A stretch of 64,000 nt of DNA from Ferribacterium limneticum (GTDB lineage Bacteria; Pseudomonadota; Gammaproteobacteria; Burkholderiales; Rhodocyclaceae), in contig NZ_CP075191.1 of assembly GCF_020510625.1 (NCBI RefSeq), positions 906,001-970,000 on the forward strand, written 5' to 3'. The notes beneath the pieces are model-generated. The model worked only from the letters and a program-made list of their open reading frames with translations. It was not told the origin of the DNA and ran no database searches. The stretch's first letter is position 1. Each line of letters opens with the position of its first letter. The translations under genes were made by a program, and so were the position numbers. Of the stretch, positions 44,588 to 53,208 are shown piece by piece.

Positions 44588-47465
44588 CCCCTTTGAACAG
44601 GTCAGGGGTTATCCGATAGACCAGCATTTGCCCGCGCCCGGGAACGCGCTGTTTTGATTGATAGCGGCCGGTGTTATGCCAGAGGATTCCTTTTTTGGAG
44701 AGTAGGGCGCACACAGCCTTGTAATCCAAACCCTTGCAAATTCGATTGCGGAACGGCTGCTCGAAAACAAAATATTCAGTTTGGAAGTCCGCCCCCTCGC
44801 TGCCTTCCTCAATCTGGCTGGCCTTGGTTATCGGCGTGCCGTCCGGTTGAATCCAGCGGCGCAGGCCGGCTGCATCTGCTGTGCGGGGGCTGCGATCATC
44901 GCCAATGCGGTGCCACAGGTCGAAGGCGCCATCACCATGACGTTCGAAGAATTCACGCACCTGGTTGAGCATGTTGGTTTCTTCCTGGTTGCCTTCGCCA
45001 CCACGGCCGGCCAGCCATGCCCGGTAGCAAAATCCGGCAGCGGCCAGCGCTTCGCCAGCATCCCAGCCGGTCAAGCCCCATTTGGTAGCCAGCTCGCCCC
45101 CCATTGCTACCAGGGCAAAGCGATCAGCCACACGGCGGGCCTGCCCGCTGGCATCATCAGTCAGGTGCTGCGCCTCGAATAGCTTTTGAGCCTTGCGCAG
45201 CTCTTCTGCGAGGTCGGCGGGGCTACGGGTCAACTTGTCCAGGAACGCGGCCAGCGGGGCGCCGTAGTAACGCTTGGTTGCCAGATCCAAGGCCCGTGAG
45301 AAGTCGGCACCATTCTGATAATCGTGAAGTGCTTCCCAGGCACCCAAGCCCGCCCCCGCATCTGCAGCAATATCAACCAAGCGTATTTCCTGACCAGCGC
45401 GAGTTACGCGGTTGGCTTCTGCCATGTGCTGGGCTAGGCTGATCTCACCCGCCGACAGGAAGAGCACGCGCCAAAACGCACGCTCGCGGGCGCCTCCTGT
45501 CCGTGCGGCGCGGGTCTTGCCGGCGCCATTGGCGAGCATGTAAGCGGTCTCCCCTGCTACCTTGGGGTCAAGCTGGGCCAGCTCATCAAGGGCGAGCAGC
45601 GCGTCACAGTGCTGCATGGCCAGCGCTTCGAGGCCGTTATCAGTTGCCCGCCAGCGCTGCATATAGCCGCCATCGCCACAGACAGAGCACGCCACCCGTA
45701 GCGCCGTGGTCTTGCCGTCGCTGGAATTGCTGCGGTAGTGAAAGCCCCCAGACTCACTGCCCACCAGGTGCAGCAGCGGGGAAGCGAAGGCCACGGACAC
45801 GGCGAACAGCAGGCGTGAATTGCCACGGCACAGGCGCCCCACGTTGTCCCGCCATTCATCCGCCGTGCCCTTGGTCTTGAAGGCATGCACGCTACTGCCT
45901 TCTGCCTCATACAGCCATTCGTCCGATTCGTTTCCAAATGCACGATTTGGCAGCACATAGACGGCCGGGCCGTCGCTGGTGGCATGCCATCCGGTGCGGC
46001 TGGTAATCCGGGCCCGGGCATCCGGCCGGGCGCTCTGCAGGTAGGCAATAACCTTCTGCCGGCCTCCCGTCGCCATGGTCAGGCCAGCATCCAGCAGCAT
46101 GCCAGCCACTTCGAGACCATCCCCGCGAAATAGCGTCATCGGAATAACCAGCTTGTGCTCTACCTTGTCGGCATCGTAGAGGCGGACCAACAAGCCCCAG
46201 CCCTGGTTATCCGGGTTACGCACACGGGCAATGGGCTCAAGGTAAGAGCAAATCCACTTGGGGGCGCCCTGGTTGCCTTCGCGATCCGTGTCGGTGAAAT
46301 ACACGCCACCCACCTCGAGGCCGTAGCAGGTGCGGGACCCGCCTGCCGGTGCGCTGCCCTTGTCCGGCTTGCTCGCCTTGGCGCCGGGCGCTGCGGTTTT
46401 TGCTGGCTTTGGCACGTCGACCGCAGTACGCCACGCGCTGCCGGTGGATACGTCTGCACAGCGTGCAGCATCCCAGCCAAGCAAATCGGCGGCATCGTCG
46501 CCCTTGTCACTCAGGCCAAAGGCTTGCGGCTGCACCTGGTAGAGCGCGGCCGGCGCATTGGTGAGGGCTGAGAGGATGCTAGCCAGCTTGGCCATGCATG
46601 CCGCCCCCGGTTCATCTAGGTCAGGCCACAAGGTGACGTCACGGCCTGCCAATGGCAGCCAGCCGGCCTTATCCACGGCATTGGAGCCACCCGGCCAGCT
46701 CACACAAACGAACTCAGGGAAGAGCGGGCGGGCAGCGTCAGCGGCCTTCTCGCCTTCGCAGACGATGACCGGCGCATCGGGCCGGGTGGCGAGCAGCTCA
46801 AGGCCATACAGCAGACGCGGGGCCGGTGGCGACTTCCATCGCCATTCAGTGCGGCCGCCCGCGTTCCGCCAAAACGTGAGCTGGGCAAAGCTCTTGCCAT
46901 CCTTGCCCTGATAGCGATCAATGAAGAAGCCAAGGCGGCCGGCTGCCGTGCGGTATTCATAGCGGATAGATGGCCGGCCTTGGCGTGGATTCGCGACAGG
47001 AGGAGCGGCAGCATCTTCAGGAACCGGAATAACACATTCCCAGCCATCGGCACCCGGGGCAGGCTTGCGGCTGGGGGCGGCTGGGGCTGGTTTTCTCGGA
47101 GTGGTCGCTGTGCTGGTATTGCCGGCCGGGCGGTCGCTGCTTGTGGCGCGTTTCTGGCGGTTTGGCTTTTGAATGCCGAGCAGGTCGGCGAGGCGTTCGG
47201 CTGCATCCATCTGCGAGCAGTCAAAGCGCCATGCCGTCATCGCTACCAGGTCGCCCCAAGTCTCGCCAGTTGCGAAGTCACCACCCGCCCCCGTGTCACG
47301 ATTGGTCGAGAGGCTGCCCAGCTTGCTATCAGAGCGCTTGGGGTTGAGCGCCAGGTATTCACGGGCCTGATCCTTGCCGCCTGCCATCCCGCAAAACTCC
47401 ATTACGGTATCGAAGCTAGAAAGCGCTGCCGCGTCAATTCGTCGAATGAAGGTTACGCTAGTCAT
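44574..47465 (-). CDS. Replication protein with Toprim-like and DUF927 domains
   Basis: A 963-residue element replication protein. The N-terminal third is primase-like, with a Toprim-type PVIVCEGEKAADAARPL and the acidic VTLWPDLDEPG. A Pro/Ala/Lys linker leads to a DUF927 helicase-like domain (YGLEVGGVYFTDTD, ITSRTGWHA, then a P-loop-like SNSSDGKTTALRVAC and LLALDELAQLDP). The C-terminus is a winged-helix-like tail. DUF927 proteins are found in phages, plasmids and satellites. It overlaps its upstream and downstream neighbours (4 and 14 bp). Confidence 0.82.
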   Translation of the reverse strand: MTSVTFIRRIDAAALSSFDTVMEFCGMAGGKDQAREYLALNPKRSDSKLGSLSTNRDTGAGGDFATGETWGDLVAMTAWRFDCSQMDAAERLADLLGIQKPNRQKRATSSDRPAGNTSTATTPRKPAPAAPSRKPAPGADGWECVIPVPEDAAAPPVANPRQGRPSIRYEYRTAAGRLGFFIDRYQGKDGKSFAQLTFWRNAGGRTEWRWKSPPAPRLLYGLELLATRPDAPVIVCEGEKAADAARPLFPEFVCVSWPGGSNAVDKAGWLPLAGRDVTLWPDLDEPGAACMAKLASILSALTNAPAALYQVQPQAFGLSDKGDDAADLLGWDAARCADVSTGSAWRTAVDVPKPAKTAAPGAKASKPDKGSAPAGGSRTCYGLEVGGVYFTDTDREGNQGAPKWICSYLEPIARVRNPDNQGWGLLVRLYDADKVEHKLVIPMTLFRGDGLEVAGMLLDAGLTMATGGRQKVIAYLQSARPDARARITSRTGWHATSDGPAVYVLPNRAFGNESDEWLYEAEGSSVHAFKTKGTADEWRDNVGRLCRGNSRLLFAVSVAFASPLLHLVGSESGGFHYRSNSSDGKTTALRVACSVCGDGGYMQRWRATDNGLEALAMQHCDALLALDELAQLDPKVAGETAYMLANGAGKTRAARTGGARERAFWRVLFLSAGEISLAQHMAEANRVTRAGQEIRLVDIAADAGAGLGAWEALHDYQNGADFSRALDLATKRYYGAPLAAFLDKLTRSPADLAEELRKAQKLFEAQHLTDDASGQARRVADRFALVAMGGELATKWGLTGWDAGEALAAAGFCYRAWLAGRGGEGNQEETNMLNQVREFFERHGDGAFDLWHRIGDDRSPRTADAAGLRRWIQPDGTPITKASQIEEGSEGADFQTEYFVFEQPFRNRICKGLDYKAVCALLSKKGILWHNTGRYQSKQRVPGRGQMLVYRITPDLFKGDGDA

Positions 47466-47788
47466 TGGGAAGCCTCATCTCCACGGTGAAATGCTTCAAT
47501 AGCCGCCAAGATGGCGTCTCGTTCACTGCGGCCATGTTGATATTTTCTAGAGCAGCGGCGACAAAGCTGATAGGCCCAAGCAACAGGAATGGGCAGGTTT
47601 GGCGGGAATAGCCTTATCTCCATGCGCGGCTTGCGGATAGCACCAAATGGCTTTCTGCACCCCGCGCAAGCCTTGCTAGGTTCGCCTATGTGAAATTCAT
47701 TATCGACCCCAGCAAATGCCGGGTTGATATCGTGGATGGTCTTGCCTTCTGGGATTTCTTCAATGCTGAAAAATGCGGGGCGTTTCAT
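47462..47788 (-). CDS. Small zinc-binding element protein, function unknown
   Basis: A 108-residue protein with two CxxC pairs (KACAGCRKPFG and QLCRRCSRKYQHG) making a probable zinc finger, preceded by an acidic N-terminus. It overlaps the tape measure gene by 4 bp and the DUF927 gene by 4 bp, so it joins phage tail and replication functions in one coupled run. No function known to me. Confidence 0.7.
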   Translation of the reverse strand: MKRPAFFSIEEIPEGKTIHDINPAFAGVDNEFHIGEPSKACAGCRKPFGAIRKPRMEIRLFPPNLPIPVAWAYQLCRRCSRKYQHGRSERDAILAAIEAFHRGDEASQ

Positions 47789-50013
47789 CGTCTAAAGCCC
47801 TTCTGCATGGCCTCACGACGGAATAGGGCGGTTACTTCCTTTGCGATATCCGCCCGGGCTTCTGTCTCAAATCGGCCAAGATTTCCGAAGTCCAAAACTA
47901 CTGTCGATTTGGGGCCCCCATTCATAGAGCCGGAGGTAGGTTTCAGGCTATCCATGGGCATCCTGGCTATTAACGACCTCGGCACCAATCCGCCTTCGGC
48001 AAACCTCGGGAGTCGCATGCTGTTGATCTGGTGCAGCAAGCTGGGCCCGTAGTGGCTCACGGCAGCAGCCTTGATTACGTATTCGCCATTGGACAGGCGG
48101 GCAAGGATGCTGTCCGATGTGCCACTGCCGGGGCCGCGAATCCAACCACCAGAGGCAAGGGCTGGCGTTGCAGTGGATGATGCATCTGTCGAGACAGTAC
48201 CTGTTTGGGTAACTGTTACCGGGATTGTTCGCGGTCTGGTTAATTTCTCGAGTTCGAGCTCGATAGTAGCAATGCTGGATTTCAGATCATCAACTTTGAG
48301 TTGAACCTGAATGGATCGTGCACTTTCCTTCAAGGCGTCGAGTTTTCCCTGTAATTCACTCAGCGTCTGAGCCTGTGCGGCTGCCTGCTGATTCAGGTCT
48401 GCGGCCTCTTTCGATTTGGCCTTGGCCTGGGTTTCCAGGGCTTGCGCCTGAGCTTCAGCAATGCCTTGGATCAGGCCGGAGTCACCCGACTTGCCGGCGA
48501 ACGATTCGGCCCGGCTCAGGAATTCATCTGCCTTCTTGGCATATGCTTCCATTTCCTTGAGGCGGCCGTCGAGTTGCGCGGCGCCGGCTGCTGCTGCGTA
48601 GTAGCGCCCCTGGTCGAACATACCCTGTGCCTGCTGCGCATAGGCCGCCGTTTTGTCTTCCTCGCTCATGCCCTTGGTAGAAGCGTCGAAAGCCTTGTCC
48701 GCGGCGCCGGTTCGCTTGGTACGGGCGGCGTCAAACAGTCGGTCTGATTCGCCCTTGGCCTTTTCCGCCTCTTTCAGCGAGGCCTGCCAGGCGCTGCGCA
48801 CAGCATCAACCAAGCGCTGCTGGTCGGCAATCTGAGCATCGACGCTTTCCTTCGTCTTGCCCTGAACCAAGCTTAATTCGCCCGTTTGAATGTAGGAAAC
48901 ATACTTGGCCAGCTCCGCCTTCTTGGCGCTCAGCGTCTCTTCATAGCCCTGGCGTTTCTTGGCCGTTTCGCCTTCGGTATTGGCCAGGGCCTTGGCCTTT
49001 TCCTGAAACTGCTTCAGTGCGGCCTCGGTGTCGGCAATGTTGGCATTCAGGCCTGCATCCGGTTTGATGCCCTGGTCCGCCAGTTCCTTCTGCTTGGCCT
49101 TGAGTTCAACCAGGCGCTGGGTTAGATCAGCCACCCGCTTTGCCGGGTCGTTCTGGCCGGTCAGGGCAGCCATGAGCGAATCGAACCAGCCCAAGCCGGC
49201 ACCCTTGTTTTCGAGAAGAATTGAGGATAGCCGTGCTAGGGTCGGCACAATCTCATTTCCAATACTTCGACCGATAGAAGACGTAGCAAAGCGAATCCGA
49301 GCCATGTTCTGTTCCCATTCCTTGGCGGCGGCGATTTGCTCCGGCGTGAAGATCACGCCGATATTCTTGGCTTCATCGGCAAAGCGCTTGATGCTATCGG
49401 CGCCCTGAGTGAGAACTGGCAGCAGCTTCAATCCGGCTTCTTCCATCAGCTTGACCGCCAGCGCCGATTTCTGCGCACCATCCGGCATTTTCTTGAAGGC
49501 CTCGGCGACGTCGTAGAGGATTGCCTCCATGGGCCGGATATGGCCGGTGCTGTCCCGCACCTCAACACCCAGCGCCTTGAACGTGGCTTGCGCCTCTTGG
49601 TTCCCATGGGCCGCTTCATTTACCTTGACGGCCATCCCCTTCATGCCCTGAGCAAACTCTTGGGACGAGACGCCATTAACGGTGAAGGCGTAGCCAAGTT
49701 CCTGAAGCGACTGAGCGCCAAGACCGGAACTGACGGACAGTTTGCCCACCTCGTTGGCCGCCGCTGCGGTGTTGTTGGCCATGGCAATGGCGGCAGCCCC
49801 GACTGCTGCAGCCACCCCAACCACCTGGGCAATACCGCTCACAGCCAAGCCGGCAAAACCGCCTGCCGTGCTTTGAATTCCTTGGGCTGCAACAGTCTGC
49901 ACGCTGGCCATATTGGCAGCGAACTTTGCCACCAGGTTGCCGGATTCGTTCAGCGTCTGTTTCAGACCCCGGTTGTCGCCACCAATCTCAACGACAGTGT
50001 TTGGGTTGCTCAT
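47785..50013 (-). CDS. Phage tail tape measure protein
   Basis: A 742-residue tape measure-type protein. N-terminal region with GGDNRGLKQTLNESG and a hydrophobic stretch (about 50-85, GFAGLAVSGIAQVVGVAAAVGAAAI). A long Ala/Lys/Glu/Gln-rich coiled-coil middle (about 300-600) follows, then the family's C-terminal module LASGGWIRGPGSGTSDSI, LSNGEYVIKAAAVSHYG and PRFAEGGLV. At about 0.15 nm per residue it would set a tail of ~110 nm. It overlaps the chaperone-like gene by 4 bp. No capsid, terminase or lysis gene is near. Confidence 0.88.
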   Translation of the reverse strand: MSNPNTVVEIGGDNRGLKQTLNESGNLVAKFAANMASVQTVAAQGIQSTAGGFAGLAVSGIAQVVGVAAAVGAAAIAMANNTAAAANEVGKLSVSSGLGAQSLQELGYAFTVNGVSSQEFAQGMKGMAVKVNEAAHGNQEAQATFKALGVEVRDSTGHIRPMEAILYDVAEAFKKMPDGAQKSALAVKLMEEAGLKLLPVLTQGADSIKRFADEAKNIGVIFTPEQIAAAKEWEQNMARIRFATSSIGRSIGNEIVPTLARLSSILLENKGAGLGWFDSLMAALTGQNDPAKRVADLTQRLVELKAKQKELADQGIKPDAGLNANIADTEAALKQFQEKAKALANTEGETAKKRQGYEETLSAKKAELAKYVSYIQTGELSLVQGKTKESVDAQIADQQRLVDAVRSAWQASLKEAEKAKGESDRLFDAARTKRTGAADKAFDASTKGMSEEDKTAAYAQQAQGMFDQGRYYAAAAGAAQLDGRLKEMEAYAKKADEFLSRAESFAGKSGDSGLIQGIAEAQAQALETQAKAKSKEAADLNQQAAAQAQTLSELQGKLDALKESARSIQVQLKVDDLKSSIATIELELEKLTRPRTIPVTVTQTGTVSTDASSTATPALASGGWIRGPGSGTSDSILARLSNGEYVIKAAAVSHYGPSLLHQINSMRLPRFAEGGLVPRSLIARMPMDSLKPTSGSMNGGPKSTVVLDFGNLGRFETEARADIAKEVTALFRREAMQKGFRR

Positions 50014-50363
50014 TGCAGTTCATCCTTGACCAAACCTGAAAAGGCATCGCCGAGGATTTCCGCAATCTTGGCGCACGACTCGTTCAGCAGATCACGCGCC
50101 CGGAACATGTGGGGGTTCAGTTCCTTGGCAGCGGTCAGAATGGCTTCAAGTTCTCGATAGGTCAGGCCGTTGAAGTCATCGGTCGGGCAGTCGCACAGCG
50201 CAGCCAAGTCATTCAGTGAAATGCCGGGCACGGCGAATTCACTGACAACATCGCAGGTGTGCCCCGGCATCGTGATCCGGTTCCACCAATCGCGCATTTC
50301 GGTAATGGAGATTTCGCGGACGGTGAAGGTTTTGGTGTCGGTCGTTACGGTCTTGGTAGCCAT
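50010..50363 (-). CDS. Phage tail assembly chaperone-like protein
   Basis: A 117-residue protein, MATKTVTTDTKTFTVREISITEMRDWW onward, with SLNDLAALCDCPTDDFNGLTYRELEAIL. Size, position directly before the tape measure gene and a beta start followed by helices fit a tail assembly chaperone, which in tailed phages coats the tape measure before assembly. The usual -1 frameshift extension cannot be present, because the tape measure start overlaps its stop. Assignment rests mainly on context. Confidence 0.6.
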   Translation of the reverse strand: MATKTVTTDTKTFTVREISITEMRDWWNRITMPGHTCDVVSEFAVPGISLNDLAALCDCPTDDFNGLTYRELEAILTAAKELNPHMFRARDLLNESCAKIAEILGDAFSGLVKDELQ

Positions 50364-50374
50364 GATTTGTTCCT

Positions 50375-51127
50375 TTATTTGGCGGAGTTGAAAGCCTCTA
50401 TCAGGGAGGCGTTAAGGTTGTCTTTCCAGGTCTTCGCGATGGTGGTTGCAGCAAGTTGGGGAAGGTCAAAGCGCCGCTTGTAGGATGGTGAGCGGATAAC
50501 GACCAGGAGCGGCCGGAGGCCAACAGGTGGCCCCATATCGATATAGGCCCCGCGCTTCAAGTGACCATCGCGAGCATTTCCTCTTGCCCAGAAGATGCGG
50601 CCAGCTCGTTGAGCGTTTCGCTTGCTGCGCCGACTGTTCGACTTGAAGGCGGCCCGGTCTGGACCAATGCGGAGCTGGGAGAGAATTTGCTGCACTTGGC
50701 CGCGGCTCATGTTTCCGTAGGCGTCCAGCCTGGCGCCGGCACCGGGCGCAACGAACTCGCCAAATCCCAGCAGACCAGCTCGGCGCAGATACTGCTCGAG
50801 TACTTTTGTGGCACGTCCACCACCCTCGAAGTGGTGACCAAACATCTGGGCAGATGAAAGGCGGTTCTTTGAGAAGGCCTGATCTTTGATGCCTACGCGC
50901 GCCCGCAGTTTGTCTCGGGTCGCAGGCTGCACAAAAGTTGATCTAAGGAAGTAGGGGGTTGGCCGGTCGGTCTTACTGCGCATTTCCCGCTTGAGTGCGT
51001 CTTCTGTTGCCTTGGCGGTTTTGGTAATGGCGCGGGCGATCCCGAAGCGGCTTTGCTTTTCCAGGTTGTTGAGCGCGCCAAGAACGGAGGCGAGACCGCG
51101 AACCTTGAATGTTGGTACGACGCTCAT
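50375..51127 (-). CDS. Phage minor structural (tail/virion) protein
   Basis: A 250-residue basic protein. Its N-terminal half, VRGLASVLGALNNLEKQSRFGIARAITKTA then RSKTDRPTPYFLRSTFVQPATRDKLRARV, follows a pattern I know from prophage minor tail or virion proteins (DRPTPY..R..V.PATK). The C-terminal half has GTHHFEGGGR-like and RPLLVVIRSPSYKRRFDLP segments. ATG at 51125-51127 is chosen because it overlaps the upstream gene's stop by 4 bp. Exact role in a tail unknown. Confidence 0.62.
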   Translation of the reverse strand: MSVVPTFKVRGLASVLGALNNLEKQSRFGIARAITKTAKATEDALKREMRSKTDRPTPYFLRSTFVQPATRDKLRARVGIKDQAFSKNRLSSAQMFGHHFEGGGRATKVLEQYLRRAGLLGFGEFVAPGAGARLDAYGNMSRGQVQQILSQLRIGPDRAAFKSNSRRSKRNAQRAGRIFWARGNARDGHLKRGAYIDMGPPVGLRPLLVVIRSPSYKRRFDLPQLAATTIAKTWKDNLNASLIEAFNSAK

Positions 51128-51426
51128 GGAAGGCGCCCCCAAATGAGCACAGTCCGTTCCCGGTCGGCATCTGTGAAGCGATAGCGACCCCGGTAGACGA
51201 TTTCGCCATCCTTGTCGGTACCCGGGTTTCGCTCGCAAGGGATTTCAAGGCCAGCCCGGCGAAGGGATGCTATCGCATCAGGAACGTTCGAAGCGCCGGC
51301 AACCCTGTCCAACTCCTCTCGGCTACATGGGCTGCTAGCCAAGGCGCAAATGATGCGGATTTCGCGAGGGTTGGCAGTGGAGAATGGCGGCAGGCTTGGA
51401 ATGCCTGGCAGAAATGGCTGATTCAT
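51124..51426 (-). CDS. Small winged-helix-like element protein
   Basis: A 100-residue protein. Residues ~22-60 (IRIICALASSPCSREELDRVAG and NVPDAIASLRRAGLEIPCER) read as a winged helix, and the C-terminal YRGRYRFTDADRERTVLIW forms the wing and a closing strand. It lies 2 bp after the AlpA-like gene and overlaps the virion-protein gene by 4 bp. It could regulate the coupled operon. Function inferred only. Confidence 0.65.
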   Translation of the reverse strand: MNQPFLPGIPSLPPFSTANPREIRIICALASSPCSREELDRVAGASNVPDAIASLRRAGLEIPCERNPGTDKDGEIVYRGRYRFTDADRERTVLIWGRLP

Positions 51427-51428
51427 GT

Positions 51429-51638
51429 TCAGCCCTTCAGCTTTTCCACTAGCTCAGCGATTGACGAGCGCGACCAGGCTACAGTTTTGGGGCCAAGATG
51501 CACTGGCTTGGGGAAACGCCCGCTTTTACATCCTGCCCACCAGGTGGATTTGCTGACAGGAATGATTGGCGGGATACCGCTCTTCCTGTCTCCGATGATT
51601 TGCGGCAATCGGAGAAAGCCGTCTGTTGCGTTGTCCAT
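51429..51638 (-). CDS. AlpA-family transcriptional regulator/excisionase
   Basis: A 69-residue helix-turn-helix protein: FLRLPQIIG, PVSKSTWWAGCKSGRFPKPVHLGPKTVAWSRSSI, the AlpA signature. In P4-like elements AlpA-type proteins promote excision and activate element genes. First gene of the tightly packed run that goes through the tail genes to the replication gene. ATG at 51636-51638. Confidence 0.88.
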   Translation of the reverse strand: MDNATDGFLRLPQIIGDRKSGIPPIIPVSKSTWWAGCKSGRFPKPVHLGPKTVAWSRSSIAELVEKLKG

Positions 51639-51743
51639 TCTTGACCGCCTAGGTTTAGTGAATACCTAAGCAATACTGAATAGACCAATGTTGTTTTTTT
51701 ACAGGTTAGCAGCTCAACGTGGCACGCGAACCGGTTTGCCGTT

Positions 51744-51766
51744 ATACGTTTATCTGCTAAACGTAT
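51744..51766. promoter_or_regulatory. Palindromic operator candidate upstream of the AlpA gene
   Basis: A perfect inverted repeat ATACGTTTA / TAAACGTAT with a 5-nt spacer, 106 bp before the AlpA start and directly after the stop of the preceding gene. AT-rich with no T-run, so more like a repressor/activator site than a terminator. Confidence 0.5.
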
Positions 51767-52462
51767 TTATTTTGATTTTCGTATCCAGTCATAAGCGGTA
51801 CGCTCGGCGTTACTTTCTGAGAGGCTGATGCCAAGCGTTCTGGCTTTGTCGAAAAGGTCGGGGGTTATTTTTAACGCCGCCTGTCTCATTGACTTGTAAT
51901 TCCCTGCCTCATACATCGCGACGGCAATTTCTTCTAGCTTCTTGTATTTTTCGGCCCGAGCACTTCCCCCTTTTTTTCCTGCTTCGCGCATGTCCACCTT
52001 CTGATTTGGGCTTTCGCCAAGCTCAGCTTGAATAACTTCGCAGAAGTTTTTAAAGGTAGTGTGCGCAGTGATTGCACACGAGAAGAGGGAAACAGATTCT
52101 GAAACATTATTCTCTGACAAGGCACCCAGGCTGGAATAGATGTAATACAGCGCCACTTCGAGGTGCTCGGAAAGGCATTTGGCAAAATCTTGGTAAGTGG
52201 CTTGGTCCGGAAGTGCAGAAATTACGGCTTTCCCAGCTTTTGCTCGGTCATATGGTCGGTCAGCAAGCCCGATAAGACCATACCAATCCGAAGGCATCAC
52301 GCCAAACCAACTGCAGCAAGAGCTAAAGCAATCTGCTATGAAGTCATGATATCCATCAAGTATCAATCGGTTGGCCGGAGTGAAACGCTGGTCATCAATG
52401 ATCAAGGCCCATTCTGTTGGATTAGGGCCCTCGCGGCCCTGAAGCAATGGTTTGTTTTGCAC
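51767..52462 (-). CDS. Element protein of unknown function
   Basis: A 231-residue soluble protein, low in GC compared with the chromosome. The N-terminal two thirds are helical with an aromatic/Cys cluster (FIADCFSSCCSWFGVMPSDWYGLIG). The C-terminal part has VDMREAGKKGGSARAEKYKKLEE, a basic helix, then NYKSMRQAALKI, which reads as a helix-turn-helix-like DNA-binding end. No family recognised. Confidence 0.6.
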   Translation of the reverse strand: MQNKPLLQGREGPNPTEWALIIDDQRFTPANRLILDGYHDFIADCFSSCCSWFGVMPSDWYGLIGLADRPYDRAKAGKAVISALPDQATYQDFAKCLSEHLEVALYYIYSSLGALSENNVSESVSLFSCAITAHTTFKNFCEVIQAELGESPNQKVDMREAGKKGGSARAEKYKKLEEIAVAMYEAGNYKSMRQAALKITPDLFDKARTLGISLSESNAERTAYDWIRKSK

Positions 52463-52557
52463 TGGTGATCCTTCTGCACCCTTCTGTTAGATGCCACCCC
52501 CAGGCGGGCGAAGGTTTCCCGCTTTTCATCTGGCCGGACTAGGGGGCGGCGTGCTCG

Positions 52558-52878
52558 TTACATCTGCTGTTCTTCTGCAAGCTCAATGCGGCGGGCTTGC
52601 TGCTCGTCGGCTGTCATTGCTGCCCATGGTTTCCAATTGCTTTCAAGGTTGATATAGCTCCCATCCTGCTCGCTGCAAACGATGAATTCGGCGAGTACGG
52701 CCATTGCGCCAGCCGCTTGCTCAGAAAGAGGCCCTGCGCTAGAGAGAATTGCGGCCATAGTGGCATGCTGCTTGGCAAAATATTCATCATCAGTTTGCTT
52801 GCCAATAGTCCAGTCGATAGAAGGAAGCATGCTCAGCACGGCCCGGCAGGCCAATGCGCCATCGCGATATTCACTCAT
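52558..52878 (-). CDS. Small element protein of unknown function
   Basis: A 106-residue protein, MSEYRDGALACRAVLSMLPS onward, mostly helical, with an acidic C-terminus (MTADEQQARRIELAEEQQM). No motif recognised. It overlaps the preceding small gene by 8 bp, supporting that both are real. Confidence 0.5.
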   Translation of the reverse strand: MSEYRDGALACRAVLSMLPSIDWTIGKQTDDEYFAKQHATMAAILSSAGPLSEQAAGAMAVLAEFIVCSEQDGSYINLESNWKPWAAMTADEQQARRIELAEEQQM

Positions 52879-53125
52879 GGCAAAGTTCCTTTTGAAGATT
52901 TTCAAGACATTCAATAAGTCGAGACGTTTGCCCACTATCTGAAAGCCTATCCTCTAACACCTCAGCTATGCCATGGGCGGTGGTGCCAGCCTCAATGCGG
53001 TCTGTCAAGACCGATGCGAGAGAGTATTGACGAAGGTTTTCGGCCAATATTTCTGCAGCCATTTCAGCTGCAAGAGCAATCCGCTTATTTAAGTCGCTGT
53101 TGAGAGTAATATTTTCGGTAGCCAT
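52871..53125 (-). CDS. Small element protein of unknown function
   Basis: An 84-residue acidic, helical protein (MATENITLNSDLNKRIALAAEMAAEIL then LIECLENLQKELCHE). No membrane segment or known motif. Located after the integrase gene's start region on the same strand but separated from the integrase 3' end by 83 bp. Confidence 0.5.
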   Translation of the reverse strand: MATENITLNSDLNKRIALAAEMAAEILAENLRQYSLASVLTDRIEAGTTAHGIAEVLEDRLSDSGQTSRLIECLENLQKELCHE

Positions 53126-53208
53126 TTTCGGAACTCCAATAAGTTGCGTTGTGGTCAGGGCTTGCCTCGCGTTGCAGTCGCTTGGCTTGCCCGCTTTGCC
53201 TGATTCCG

